Shown: piece after piece, positions 25,558 through 35,025 of the stretch | Position numbering within the stretch: position 1 is the stretch's first letter | Layout: each line of letters opens with the position of its first letter | NCBI RefSeq assembly: GCF_900176415.1 | Contig: NZ_FWXO01000006.1 | Location: 62,001 to 126,000 of the forward strand | Source: Cellulophaga tyrosinoxydans | GTDB lineage: Bacteria > Bacteroidota > Bacteroidia > Flavobacteriales > Flavobacteriaceae | Reading direction: 5' to 3' | Length of the DNA: 64,000 bases | Program-made: the position numbers and the translations under genes | The notes under the pieces: generated by a model | Told to the model about the DNA's origin: nothing | Databases searched by the model: none | The model's input: the letters and a program-made list of their open reading frames with translations, nothing else

Positions 25558-27546
25558 TTAAGCTTCATCTAAGTTATCCTCAGCGTCCTCTTCTTTATTT
25601 AAATTATTTTTAAAAATATTAAGCTTTTTAAGTTTGGCCTTCCAGGTGGCAAGTTCTTCTTTGTGTATGTTAATGTTTTTTACAACATCTTTAACCACTG
25701 GACTATCTTCGGAGGCATTTGAAAAGAATTGTAAATTATTTTCTAACTGTCTAATTTCACTTTTACATTCATCTATTTTGCGGCGTATAAAGGTGCGTTC
25801 CCTTTGTAAGGCATATTCAGTATTCTCTCCATCGGATATTTCTTGAATTTTATTGCCATACTTCATGAGTTCAGCCTCTTGTCTATCTACATCGAGCTTT
25901 TTGAAAAGTGCATCTATTATCTTATTGAACTTAACATTAATGTTCTTCTTGTTGAATGGTACTCTACCATAAGATTTCCATTCGGCTATGAACTCCTTTA
26001 TTACTTCAATATCTTTACCTCGTTTTTGGGTTAATTCAAAAGCCTGTAAGCGTTCAAGACATTCTGTTTTCTTTTCAAAATTTTCTAGTTCATCTTTTTG
26101 CGATTCATTTTTGCTGGCGTGCAAACGATTAAAATAATGATTGCAGGCTTCTTTAAATTGCTTCCAGATTTTATCAGAGAATTTTCTAGGAACGTGGCCT
26201 ATTTTTTTCCACTCGTTCTGAATACGCTTCATTTCAGCGGTAGCCATTGCAGTGTCTTCACTGTCTTTAAGTGATATAGCTAAATCTAAAAGCGCTCTTT
26301 TTTTATCTAGATTGTCTTGCTGTTCTCTTTTTTGTTCTTTGTAAAAGGCGTTCTTTTTTCTATTAAAATCGCGAACACTGTCTTTAAATCTTGACCATGT
26401 TTTTTCATTTACTTTTTGTGGAACCTTACCCGCTTTAAAGAACTCGTCGCGTAATTTTTCAATTTCCTTTATTTGCTGCTGAAGTCCTTTGTGCGAATCA
26501 GATACTTTAGCGGTAATCCTTTTTATAGATTCAATTATTTCATTTTTCTTAATCAGATTAACTTCAAATGTTTTTTCTAGTTCTGAATAATAATTCTGAC
26601 GTCTATTATGCAAGGCCTTTGTTGCATTACTGAATCTATCCCATATAGCTTCTCGGTGTTCTTTATCTACCGGTCCAATATCTTCTTTCCAGATTTTATG
26701 CAATGTTTGTAATTCTTGAAAAGCAACATTTAAATCTTCTACTTTTTCTAATGCTTCGGCACGCTCAGCAAGTTTTTCTTTCTCTTCTAAATTTCGCTTA
26801 AAGTCTAAATCTCTTAGCTCTCTGTTAAGATGTAGAAAATCATAAAACATTTCAATATGATGATGATAAGTGCGCCAAACATCATTGTAATTGTTTCTAG
26901 GTATTGGGCCTGCAGACTTCCAGCTTTCTTGTAAATCTTTAAAGTTTTTATAGGTGGTATTAATATCTTCTTCTACATTAATTAGTCCCTTTAAATCTTC
27001 TATTATTTGTAACCTATGTGCGAGATTGTCTTTTAGATTTTTCTCTAAGTTTTTGTAATATTGGTTTCGTTTTTCCCGGTATTCTGTATAGACTTCATTG
27101 TATTGTCTTTTAGTAACAGAGTTGTATTTAAAATCTATTTCATTACCGCCATTACTAATAAACTCTTCTTTTTTATGATCTAAAAATTCTTGAAATTTTA
27201 AATCAAACTCGTATTTAATACCATCTACATGTTTTTTAATGGCCTGAACTTTTTCATTCTTTACTAAACGTTGTAGTTCGCCCACCAAATTTTCCATAGA
27301 CATGGAATGATAATCCAACACAGGAATTATATGCCTCTGATGATTATCTGCATCTTCAGCATCTTCTGCATTAGAATCGTCTATTTCATTCAGAACGTCA
27401 TCATCTGAATTTTTAGAATTTACACTATTTTCTTCAGTATTGTCATTAGAAACTTCTTCTTGAGACTCCTCAGAAGTATTGTTTGTTTCTATTAACTTAT
27501 CATCGCTACTATCATTAGATAGTTTCTCATCTTTTTCGTCCAACAT
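25558..27546 (-). CDS. DUF349 repeat protein
   Basis: 662 aa, cytoplasmic and almost wholly helical. Residues 1-75 are an acidic, Asp/Glu/Ser/Asn-rich disordered tail. From about 130 to 550, DUF349 units repeat, each with a Trp-Lys signature (LQESWKSAGPIPRNNYNDVW, LHKIWKEDIGPVDKEHREAI, KLRDEFFKAGKVPQKVNEKT, WKKIGHVPRKFSDKIWKQF, WKSYGRVPFNKKN), about five copies. A coiled-coil C-terminus ends in another acidic tail. The function of DUF349 proteins is unknown; proposals include RNA- or ribosome-associated roles. Own terminator downstream. Confidence 0.9.
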   Translation of the reverse strand: MLDEKDEKLSNDSSDDKLIETNNTSEESQEEVSNDNTEENSVNSKNSDDDVLNEIDDSNAEDAEDADNHQRHIIPVLDYHSMSMENLVGELQRLVKNEKVQAIKKHVDGIKYEFDLKFQEFLDHKKEEFISNGGNEIDFKYNSVTKRQYNEVYTEYREKRNQYYKNLEKNLKDNLAHRLQIIEDLKGLINVEEDINTTYKNFKDLQESWKSAGPIPRNNYNDVWRTYHHHIEMFYDFLHLNRELRDLDFKRNLEEKEKLAERAEALEKVEDLNVAFQELQTLHKIWKEDIGPVDKEHREAIWDRFSNATKALHNRRQNYYSELEKTFEVNLIKKNEIIESIKRITAKVSDSHKGLQQQIKEIEKLRDEFFKAGKVPQKVNEKTWSRFKDSVRDFNRKKNAFYKEQKREQQDNLDKKRALLDLAISLKDSEDTAMATAEMKRIQNEWKKIGHVPRKFSDKIWKQFKEACNHYFNRLHASKNESQKDELENFEKKTECLERLQAFELTQKRGKDIEVIKEFIAEWKSYGRVPFNKKNINVKFNKIIDALFKKLDVDRQEAELMKYGNKIQEISDGENTEYALQRERTFIRRKIDECKSEIRQLENNLQFFSNASEDSPVVKDVVKNINIHKEELATWKAKLKKLNIFKNNLNKEEDAEDNLDEA

Positions 27547-27675
27547 TTTGTACGTATTTGGCTTATTGCCTATTTCATTGGTAAGATAGTAACAACCTCT
27601 TGAATAGCAAAAAAAATATAAAGAAGATATTTCAGAAATAAAACGAAGATTTCTTCGAATGATAAGGAAAGCTTA

Positions 27676-28425
27676 TCAACTATTCCATATTTCCCATGCT
27701 TTTTCAGCTTGGAGTTCTAGCATTTTATCACCATTTTTTATCGTTGCACCTCGTGATTCTCCTTCTAATAAAAAAGCAGTTTTAGCAGGATTGTAAATTA
27801 AATCAAAAAGTAAGTGTTTATTGTTTAGAAATTGATAAGGAATATCAGGTTTTCGATCTATTTCAGGATAAGTGCCTAAAGGCGTACAATTTATAATTAT
27901 GGTATAATTTTCTAATGTGGTTTTATCTAAATCGGAGTAGGCAATTTCGCCTTTTTTAGGATTACGAGAAACAAAGGTATATGCTATTTTAAACTGCTTT
28001 AAAACATATGCAATGGCTTTAGAAGCTCCTCCGGTACCTAATATTAATGCTTTTTTATGGTGCTTTTTTATGAATGGCTCTATAGATCTTTGAAAGCCAT
28101 AATAATCAGTATTAAAACCTTTTAATCCCTTTGGAGTAAATTTTATGGTATTAACAGCACCTATCTCTTGTGCTATTTCATCTATTTCGGTGAGAAAAGG
28201 GATTACGGCTTCTTTGTAAGGAATGGTTACGTTAAAACCTCTAATGTTTTTTTCTGTTGTTAAGACAGTATTAAATTCATCAATATGTTGAAAATCGAAA
28301 TTTTCATACGTGTAATTTTCTAAATGTAAATCTTTGAATTTTTGGGTAAAATAGCCACGTGAAAAAGAGTAGTCTATGTTTTTACCTATTAATCCAAATC
28401 TATTTTTATTTTCTGTTTTTTCCAT
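27676..28425 (-). CDS. aroE: Shikimate dehydrogenase
   Basis: 249 aa, slightly short for AroE but complete. It reduces 3-dehydroshikimate with NADPH in aromatic amino acid synthesis. The substrate site is visible in YSFSRGYFTQKF, GFNVTIPYKEAVIPFL (catalytic Lys) and GAVNTIKF, then GFNTDYYGFQRSIEP (catalytic Asp). The NADPH loop is LGTGGASKAIAYVLK with VSRNPKK. Its first 20 bp overlap the end of the DUF368 gene, so it ends a TPR-DUF368-DUF368-aroE transcript. Confidence 0.95.
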   Translation of the reverse strand: MEKTENKNRFGLIGKNIDYSFSRGYFTQKFKDLHLENYTYENFDFQHIDEFNTVLTTEKNIRGFNVTIPYKEAVIPFLTEIDEIAQEIGAVNTIKFTPKGLKGFNTDYYGFQRSIEPFIKKHHKKALILGTGGASKAIAYVLKQFKIAYTFVSRNPKKGEIAYSDLDKTTLENYTIIINCTPLGTYPEIDRKPDIPYQFLNNKHLLFDLIYNPAKTAFLLEGESRGATIKNGDKMLELQAEKAWEIWNS

Positions 28426-29416
28426 ACCAATCTAAGCCTAAAAGAATAGCAATGCCTACAATTATAAAGAAAAATGCCCACCATGTTTCTGAAATAGAAA
28501 AATTAGGAATATACCTTTCGTAATTTATTATAACGGCATTACCATTGGAATCTACTGCTAATACACCATCTATGTTTGTTTTGTAAATAGTTTTTTTCCA
28601 TGGCCAAACTACTCCTAAAGAACCAGTAATGAATCCTATTATTATTGCGGTCGTTATATGTTTATAATGTTTAAGTAAATACGTTAACACATGTGATAAT
28701 GTAACAAGACCTACGGCAGATCCTGTGGTAAATACTGCTAGAATTTTTAGGGTATGCAATCTTTTGGTGTTCCGTACAAAACTAAAATCCCCTTTCAATA
28801 GTTCTGCCATGGTGTCAAATAATGCATTTACGGAATCTACTAATAGTAACACATAATTCCCTAATAAAATAAGGATAAAAGAGCCTGATAACCCTGGGAG
28901 TGTCATGCCGGAAACGCTAATTATTCCGCAGAAAAATATAAATATTAAATTATCGTTTTGTGTAGCTGGACTTAAAAAGCTTATGGCAATGCCGATTGTT
29001 AAACCAATAATACCAGCAATGCCTGTTTTCTTATTCCAAAAGTTAAAATCTTTGGCGATATAGTAAATAGAGCCTAAAATCATTCCGAAAAAAGCAGACC
29101 AAACAAAAAGCTCTTTTCGCTCTAAAAAATAATCTAGAATTTTTGAAATACTAAAATAGCTAACCAGCATTCCAAATATAAGCAAGCTTAAAAATTGCCC
29201 GTTCACATAACGATAAAAGCTTTTGAATCTGCCGTTGAATAATAGTTTAAATGCCTTTAAGTTTACTTTTTGTAGTGAGTAAATAAATTCTTCATAAAAG
29301 CCACCAACAAATGCTACAATTCCTCCGGAAACACCTGGAACTTTATTGGCTGCACCCATGCACAATCCTTTAATAAAGAGCCAAAATTTATCTATAAATG
29401 TCCGAGGCTCGTACAT
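28406..29416 (-). CDS. DUF368 membrane protein (second copy), possible undecaprenyl-phosphate translocase
   Basis: 336 aa with about nine hydrophobic segments. The two internal repeats of DUF368 each carry a glycine-rich motif: GAANKVPGVSGGIVAFVGGF near the N-terminus and MTLPGLSGSFILILLGNY in the middle. DUF368 members (PopT) have been shown in other bacteria to return undecaprenyl phosphate across the inner membrane for reuse in peptidoglycan and O-antigen synthesis. Whether both paralogues here do so is inference. The start is 3 bp after the stop of the first copy; the end overlaps aroE by 20 bp. Confidence 0.88.
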   Translation of the reverse strand: MYEPRTFIDKFWLFIKGLCMGAANKVPGVSGGIVAFVGGFYEEFIYSLQKVNLKAFKLLFNGRFKSFYRYVNGQFLSLLIFGMLVSYFSISKILDYFLERKELFVWSAFFGMILGSIYYIAKDFNFWNKKTGIAGIIGLTIGIAISFLSPATQNDNLIFIFFCGIISVSGMTLPGLSGSFILILLGNYVLLLVDSVNALFDTMAELLKGDFSFVRNTKRLHTLKILAVFTTGSAVGLVTLSHVLTYLLKHYKHITTAIIIGFITGSLGVVWPWKKTIYKTNIDGVLAVDSNGNAVIINYERYIPNFSISETWWAFFFIIVGIAILLGLDWYGKNRK

Positions 29417-29419
29417 GAT

Positions 29420-30337
29420 TTATTTTTTAGAAGCTAATTTTTCTAAAAGTAAAATAAGTGAGAATCCTAATACAGCAAGTAGAATTGCAAATAATAATTG
29501 ATTATCACCCTCAAAAGCAAAGGGAGAAATACTTTGTTCATCTACTGTTATTATTTTGTCGCCAAATACTTTTGTTTCTAGAACTTTTTTCCATGGCCAA
29601 ATCTTATTCAAAGAGCCTAGGATAAAGCCAGTAAGTATGGCTAAGGTAAGATCTTTGTAGTTTTTAAACATCCATTTTAAGAGTCTTGCAAAACTTAATA
29701 GTCCAAAAATTGCACCCAATCCAACGGTGGCAACTATCTTAATATCTCTTTCATGTACTGCATCTAAAATTACCTTATAAGAACCTAATAATACAAGAAT
29801 AAACGCTCCAGAAATTCCAGGAAGTATCATTGCACAAATGGCTAATGCTCCTGAGAAAAATAAATAGGGTAAACTATCTGTATTTTCTGATGGTGGTAAG
29901 GTCGTAATATAATAGGCGGCAATAGCGCCAATTATTAACATTACAATAGTTGCTAGATTCCATTTATTAATTGATTTACCAACAAATAAAATACTTGCGA
30001 CTACTAAGCCAAAAAAGAACGACCATAATAGTATGGGCTGATTTAAAAGTAACCAACTGATGCCTTTTGCTAATGAAACAACGCTAATAAGTATTCCACA
30101 AAATAAAGCAACTAGAAAATTACCGTTTAATTGTTTCCAAAAAGCGGCTATGCCTTCCTTTTTTAAGGTTTTGAATAAGGATAAATTAACATTGTTAATG
30201 GATTCTATTAATTCTTCATAGATGCCAGAAATAAATGCAATTGTTCCGCCAGAAACACCTGGAACTACATCTGCAGCTCCCATTGCCATTCCTTTTAAAA
30301 CAATAAAAAAGTAGCTAATAAAATTTCGATTTCCCAT
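29420..30337 (-). CDS. DUF368 membrane protein (first copy), possible undecaprenyl-phosphate translocase
   Basis: 305 aa, homologous to the following gene: GAADVVPGVSGGTIAFISGI and AMILPGISGAFILVLLGSYK are the matching repeat motifs, and the WPWKK segment near the C-terminus is shared. It is ~30 residues shorter than its neighbour and has about eight to nine membrane segments. Role as for PopT (undecaprenyl phosphate recycling) is taken from family knowledge. Located 26 bp after the TPR gene and 3 bp before its paralogue. Confidence 0.88.
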   Translation of the reverse strand: MGNRNFISYFFIVLKGMAMGAADVVPGVSGGTIAFISGIYEELIESINNVNLSLFKTLKKEGIAAFWKQLNGNFLVALFCGILISVVSLAKGISWLLLNQPILLWSFFFGLVVASILFVGKSINKWNLATIVMLIIGAIAAYYITTLPPSENTDSLPYLFFSGALAICAMILPGISGAFILVLLGSYKVILDAVHERDIKIVATVGLGAIFGLLSFARLLKWMFKNYKDLTLAILTGFILGSLNKIWPWKKVLETKVFGDKIITVDEQSISPFAFEGDNQLLFAILLAVLGFSLILLLEKLASKK

Positions 30338-30363
30338 ACACTAAAAAAACAAAAATAGTTTTT

Positions 30364-31764
30364 TTATTTGGAAGCATTTTTATATTGTTCCAATATGTTT
30401 TTCATCCAATCAGTTGCGCAAAATTCTGGAAAGTTAATTTGAAATTTTTCAAGCCCATTAGCATTCAAAATGATGGCTTCTGCCAAATATTTTTGAGCTT
30501 TTTTGGTTTCTGATAATAAACTATGAATTCCAGATAGTTTAAATAGAATAGCCGCGTCATCTGGGTGAAATTCTCTTCCCTGTTTTAATATTTGTATTGC
30601 TGATTCTAGGTCATTATTTTTTTGAACTACATCTGCCCACAACAACCATGTGTCAAGATCATAATTGCCAAAGTCTACAGCCTGTTTGTAAGCAAAATCA
30701 GCTTCGTCAAGTTTATTTAACGCAGTTTTTATTTTACCACATTTTTTCCAATATAGTGGGTTTTCGCCATCAATATTTGTTGCTTTATTGATATAGTATG
30801 CTGCTTTTTCATAATTTTTTAAGCGATAGTAAAAATCTGTTATCGCTAGCCAACCTTTATCTAACAAAGGATCTTCGTGCACCGTATGGTAAAAATAGTA
30901 TTTTGCCATATCAGTATTTCCAAGTTTTTCATGACACTTACCAATTCTTAAATAGGCGTGTGATGTTGGATCCTCTATGCTTATCGTAGTTTCGTAATTT
31001 TCAATGGCTTCATTATATAATCCTAATTTTTCTAAGACTTTGCCTTTTTCAAAATAAGCTCCAATAAAAGTATCGTCGGAAATGATGGCAAAATCATAAG
31101 CACTTAAAGCTTCTTTGTACATTTTTTTGGAAAAATATTGTTTTCCTAATTGATGCCATGCTACTTCTGCATAAGGATTTTTTTCTAAGTAATCATTTAA
31201 ATAATGAATGGCTCCGTCAAAGTCCTCCAAAAATTCAAAACAATAAATTACATTATATAAAGATGAATAGTCTTCATCGTCGAACTCCACGCACTTCATG
31301 AAACTCTTTTTGGCTAATTCAAAATCATCCATAAAAAGATATTCCATTCCTAAAAGAGAGTAGATGTCAAAAGTATCTTCGCTAATTTCAAGTGCCTTTT
31401 CTAAAAGATTTATAGCGGCAATATGGTTGTCTTTTTTAGAGAAAATATTAGCACGTTGAATATAGATTTCCTCGTTATGCATATCTAATGTTTGAAGCTC
31501 ATCCAACATTTTCTCCGCATCTTCAAGTTTGTTTTCAAAAACAAGAACCTCTATGTGTAATAATTTTATTTCAATAGATTCTGGATGTTGCTGCAAACCA
31601 ATTTTTATAGCTTTTTTAGCAAGCGCTATTTTTCCATTGTTTAAATAGTGGTGTATTATATCTTCAAAATCCTCAGCGTCAAAGAAATAGACGTCATCGG
31701 TTTTCAACATGGATTCAAACTTGGTAATTGGTTGGCTAGGTCTTTCCTCTGCATCTAATGCCAT
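30364..31764 (-). CDS. Tetratricopeptide-repeat protein
   Basis: 466 aa made up of about a dozen TPR-type helical pairs, e.g. AINLLEKALEISEDTFDIYS, SLLGMEYLFMDDFELAKKSF, AWHQLGKQYFSKKMYKEALS, AYFEKGKVLEKLGLYNEAIE and AYLRIGKCHEKLGNTDMAKY. It starts without a signal peptide or membrane segment, so it is cytoplasmic or peripheral. TPR arrays mediate protein contacts; the partner is unknown. It heads the reverse-strand group TPR-DUF368-DUF368-aroE. Confidence 0.9.
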   Translation of the reverse strand: MALDAEERPSQPITKFESMLKTDDVYFFDAEDFEDIIHHYLNNGKIALAKKAIKIGLQQHPESIEIKLLHIEVLVFENKLEDAEKMLDELQTLDMHNEEIYIQRANIFSKKDNHIAAINLLEKALEISEDTFDIYSLLGMEYLFMDDFELAKKSFMKCVEFDDEDYSSLYNVIYCFEFLEDFDGAIHYLNDYLEKNPYAEVAWHQLGKQYFSKKMYKEALSAYDFAIISDDTFIGAYFEKGKVLEKLGLYNEAIENYETTISIEDPTSHAYLRIGKCHEKLGNTDMAKYYFYHTVHEDPLLDKGWLAITDFYYRLKNYEKAAYYINKATNIDGENPLYWKKCGKIKTALNKLDEADFAYKQAVDFGNYDLDTWLLWADVVQKNNDLESAIQILKQGREFHPDDAAILFKLSGIHSLLSETKKAQKYLAEAIILNANGLEKFQINFPEFCATDWMKNILEQYKNASK

Positions 31765-31838
31765 AGGCCTTTCTATTTTGTCTTGTTTTAAAAATAGTAT
31801 TTAGAACTTATCTAAAAGTCGGTTTAGGGTCTATATTA

Positions 31839-31862
31839 TTAACAAAATAGTTAACAAAATAG
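31839..31862. repeat. 12-bp perfect tandem duplication
   Basis: TTAACAAAATAG occurs twice in a row (31839-31850, 31851-31862) in the 100-bp gap between the aminotransferase stop and the TPR gene start. It could be simple slippage or part of a control region; nothing else points to function. Confidence 0.7.
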
Positions 31863-31864
31863 TA

Positions 31865-33040
31865 TTAGAACCTATTTAATATAGATATTATTTGATCGCA
31901 ACCTGCTTTTATTTCGCTGTTTGATATGGTTAATGGAGGTGATAATCGTACTGCATTAGGTTCAAATAACAACCAAAACAGTATTAATTTTTCTTTTGCT
32001 GCTGTTAAAATAAGTTCATTTGCTACTTCACTGTTTTCCATTATTAGCGCAAGCATTAACCCTTTTCCTCTTATTTCTTTTATGTATTTATGTTGTAGGT
32101 ATGTTCTAAAAAGAACCTCTTTTTCTAGTGTCTCAGCAATTAAATTAGTTTCTGTGATTTCTTGCAAAGTTGCTAGGCTTGCCGCTGCAATTACAGGATT
32201 GCCACCAAAAGTAGTTATGTGCCCTAGTTTTGGGGAATGTTGTAAAGTTTGCATTAATTTATTAGATGCTACAAATGCACCAACGGGTAATCCACCAGCC
32301 ATTCCTTTGCCGATCACAAGAATATCAGGAATGCAATTGTAATGTTCAAATGCGAATAATTTACCTGTTCTGCCAAATCCAGGCTGTATTTCATCTAGGA
32401 TTAACAGAGCGCCAACTTCCGTACATCTTTGTCTTACTTTAGCTAAATAGTTGTTTTCAGGTTCAATAAATCCTGCGCCACCTTGAATGGTTTCTAATAA
32501 GACGCCTGCTGTTTTTTCAGTAATCTTTTCAAGATCACTTTCATCATTAAAATTAATAAAATGTACATCAGGTATTAAAGGTCGGAATGCTCCTTTTCGT
32601 GCTTCATAGCCCATAACACTTAAACTACCCATAGTATTTCCATGATAAGCACTATTTGCGGAAATTAGCTCTGTTCTTCCTGTAGCTCGCCTTGCTAATT
32701 TTAGAGCCCCTTCTATAGCTTCGGTTCCGGAATTTACTAAATAAGTAGTTTCTAAATTTTCTGGTAAATGCGATGCTAATAATTTGACATATGCAACTGC
32801 TGGTTCTTGAATATATTCGCCATAAACCATTACATGAGCATATTTGTCTAACTGATTTTTAATTGCATTAGTAACTCTGGGATGGCAATGGCCTAAGCTA
32901 CATGCTGATACCCCAGCAACAAAGTCTAAATGAGCATTGCCATCAATATCATAAATATAGCTTCCTTTGGCATGTGAAATTTCTAATGCCAAAGGGTGTG
33001 GAGATGTTTGTGTTTGATATCTGTAAAAATCCTCCTTCAT
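31865..33040 (-). CDS. Class III PLP-dependent aminotransferase
   Basis: 391 aa, fold-type I. The PLP lysine is K245 in ILVIGKGMAGGLPVGAF; D216 in LILDEIQPGFGRTG contacts the pyridine nitrogen. NSGTEAIEGALKLARRATGR binds the phosphate. The overall pattern is that of the acetylornithine/ornithine/4-aminobutyrate aminotransferase group. No arginine-pathway genes lie near, so I do not assign the substrate. It starts 4 bp after the OstA-like gene, hence probably co-transcribed with it, an arrangement with no obvious metabolic logic. Confidence 0.93.
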   Translation of the reverse strand: MKEDFYRYQTQTSPHPLALEISHAKGSYIYDIDGNAHLDFVAGVSACSLGHCHPRVTNAIKNQLDKYAHVMVYGEYIQEPAVAYVKLLASHLPENLETTYLVNSGTEAIEGALKLARRATGRTELISANSAYHGNTMGSLSVMGYEARKGAFRPLIPDVHFINFNDESDLEKITEKTAGVLLETIQGGAGFIEPENNYLAKVRQRCTEVGALLILDEIQPGFGRTGKLFAFEHYNCIPDILVIGKGMAGGLPVGAFVASNKLMQTLQHSPKLGHITTFGGNPVIAAASLATLQEITETNLIAETLEKEVLFRTYLQHKYIKEIRGKGLMLALIMENSEVANELILTAAKEKLILFWLLFEPNAVRLSPPLTISNSEIKAGCDQIISILNRF

Positions 33041-33044
33041 GAAA

Positions 33045-34838
33045 CTAGTTCGACTTTTTTAATTGTGCATTTAGATTACTATCTTTTTTAGGAGATACGT
33101 CTGGTTTTTTAGGAGTAGTTTTAGTTGTTTTCGAATTGGTGGCCTTGTTTTCCGGTATTTTGTTTATAGGATCAGAACTGTTTTTGCTCCGTTCGGCCTC
33201 TTCTGCGTCTATGTCTATCGGATTTTCAATACCCTGAATAACTACTAATTTTATGTTGTTATCATCTTCGTCAAAAATATCGTCTTTGGTTAAAATACGC
33301 TCATCGCCACGCCAGACCATTCCTTCTAATATTCTAGTTTCTTCGGGCATATCTTTTTCAGGTGAGATTTCTCCATCAGGATTCGTGAAAAAAGTAAGGT
33401 CTTCAACATCGTTATTGGCAAATGTGATGTTTATTTTACTACACTTTGTTTTATTGATCCCTATTAATTCTTGATCATCGTTATACATCCAATAGATAAC
33501 TTCTGTGTTGCTTATTAAATCTACTTCCTTAAGTTCATTTTCAATAAATTTTCCAAATAAATTTATTCCTTTTGCTTGATTATAGCCTACTTTTCCTACT
33601 GTATCTAAGGAAACTATAAAAGCATGATCCAGCACTTTTAAGGAATCTAGTTTTTCGGTTTTTACGTTTGATATTAAATGAATACTATCCCCTGTCATTT
33701 GGTTTTCTCCATTCCAAATAATAGGATAGAATTTTGGAAAATCTATTTCTTCTGTGGAAGCAGGTATTTTTCGTCCAATGAGCTTTGTAAGTCCCGTTTC
33801 TTGATTTACATGAATAGAATCGGCTTTACCGCTTAGATCTGTTTTATAAAATTTCGCATTTTTAAATGCTCTTAAAACTCTTTTTTCAGGTTTTCCAGTA
33901 ATCATTAATTTATCGCCATGCAGGTATAAAGAGTCATTTTCTACAAGACTAATAGCGACCGCTCTTTTGGTAGCAAACACCGAATCTTTGGCTTTGTATA
34001 CTTCGGCATAATGAGCACGAACAATACCTTTGTTTATGGTATCTGTTATCACTATATTATTTGTTGCGGAGGCAAATTCACGAGCTTTGTTAAAGTATAC
34101 GCTATCACCAACTATGATTCTGTTGTTATAATCAATTCTGGTGTTTTTTATTCCGTAACCACTTTCAATTTTGGTGTCATAAAAACCACGTTCACAGTAT
34201 ATTTTATAGGCTTTGCCAGTAACGGTAGAAGGACCATACATGTAGGCATTCTTAGAAGTGGTGTAATAATCTAATTGCTTTGAATCTACGGTATACTGAG
34301 GATTGTCAATATGTACACTATCTAAAAACTGGTATTTTTTAGTTTCCATATAATACCTTCCAATCTGACTTGTTAAAGTATTCACAGAATCTATTACCGT
34401 TCCAAAATCTTTGTAATAGGCTTCTTGTTTTTCTCGATCAAATCGTAAGGTATCGGTTTGTAATTTCATACCGGGCGTTTGCTCGAGCACAACACTTTCC
34501 CAAGCTTTTGCAAGCTTTGTATTCCCGTCATAATCTACTTTACCACTGGTCATCTGTACAGAATCTCCTTGTTGTAGTCTTATGTTGCCAACAGCTTTTA
34601 ATCGGTTCTCTTTCTGATAAAAAATAGCATAATCGCACCATAAATCAGCACCCTGATGTTGAAATTGCACTTGACGATCATCTTTACTAAAGATAGACGC
34701 GCCTGGAGCTTTTACTTCGTCTTTGGTAAATGTACCACCGTAAACAATGTTTATTTGTTTGTCTTCTACCGGTTTGTCTTGACTAAAGCCTAAGTTGGAA
34801 AATACGATGAATAATAAAAAATAGAATAGCTTTTGCAC
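33045..34838 (-). CDS. OstA-like periplasmic protein (LptA/OstA family)
   Basis: 597 aa. A signal peptide (FYFLLFIVFSNLGFSQ) is followed by a beta-rich OstA/LptA-like fold extending from about 25 to 530. The repeats share short G-D-S/V and L-R-A-x-N motifs, e.g. AVGNIRLQQGDSVQMTSGKV, YMYGPSTVTGKAYKIYCERG, IIVGDSVYFNK, and SLYLHGDKLMITGKPEKRVL. LptA bridges LPS transport across the periplasm; this protein is over three times longer than E. coli LptA. The C-terminal ~60 residues are a Lys/Pro/Thr/Asn-rich, probably disordered tail. lptB is 15 kb away. A -7-like TATTTTTG (34866-34859, reverse) precedes it. Confidence 0.85.
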   Translation of the reverse strand: MQKLFYFLLFIVFSNLGFSQDKPVEDKQINIVYGGTFTKDEVKAPGASIFSKDDRQVQFQHQGADLWCDYAIFYQKENRLKAVGNIRLQQGDSVQMTSGKVDYDGNTKLAKAWESVVLEQTPGMKLQTDTLRFDREKQEAYYKDFGTVIDSVNTLTSQIGRYYMETKKYQFLDSVHIDNPQYTVDSKQLDYYTTSKNAYMYGPSTVTGKAYKIYCERGFYDTKIESGYGIKNTRIDYNNRIIVGDSVYFNKAREFASATNNIVITDTINKGIVRAHYAEVYKAKDSVFATKRAVAISLVENDSLYLHGDKLMITGKPEKRVLRAFKNAKFYKTDLSGKADSIHVNQETGLTKLIGRKIPASTEEIDFPKFYPIIWNGENQMTGDSIHLISNVKTEKLDSLKVLDHAFIVSLDTVGKVGYNQAKGINLFGKFIENELKEVDLISNTEVIYWMYNDDQELIGINKTKCSKINITFANNDVEDLTFFTNPDGEISPEKDMPEETRILEGMVWRGDERILTKDDIFDEDDNNIKLVVIQGIENPIDIDAEEAERSKNSSDPINKIPENKATNSKTTKTTPKKPDVSPKKDSNLNAQLKKSN

Positions 34839-35025
34839 TAAAAATAATTTTGGTCAAAAATAGCGAATTTTAATACAGACATAAATAGATTGGGATAATT
34901 TTAGTAACTGCTCCCATGAAAAAGAAAGTATTTTGCTATTTTAGTTGCTCTTCTGAATATTATGACATGAATTTTTTTTGTTAAATTTTATTTAGACTGA
35001 TAATTACAATCTTTAATATGAATAT

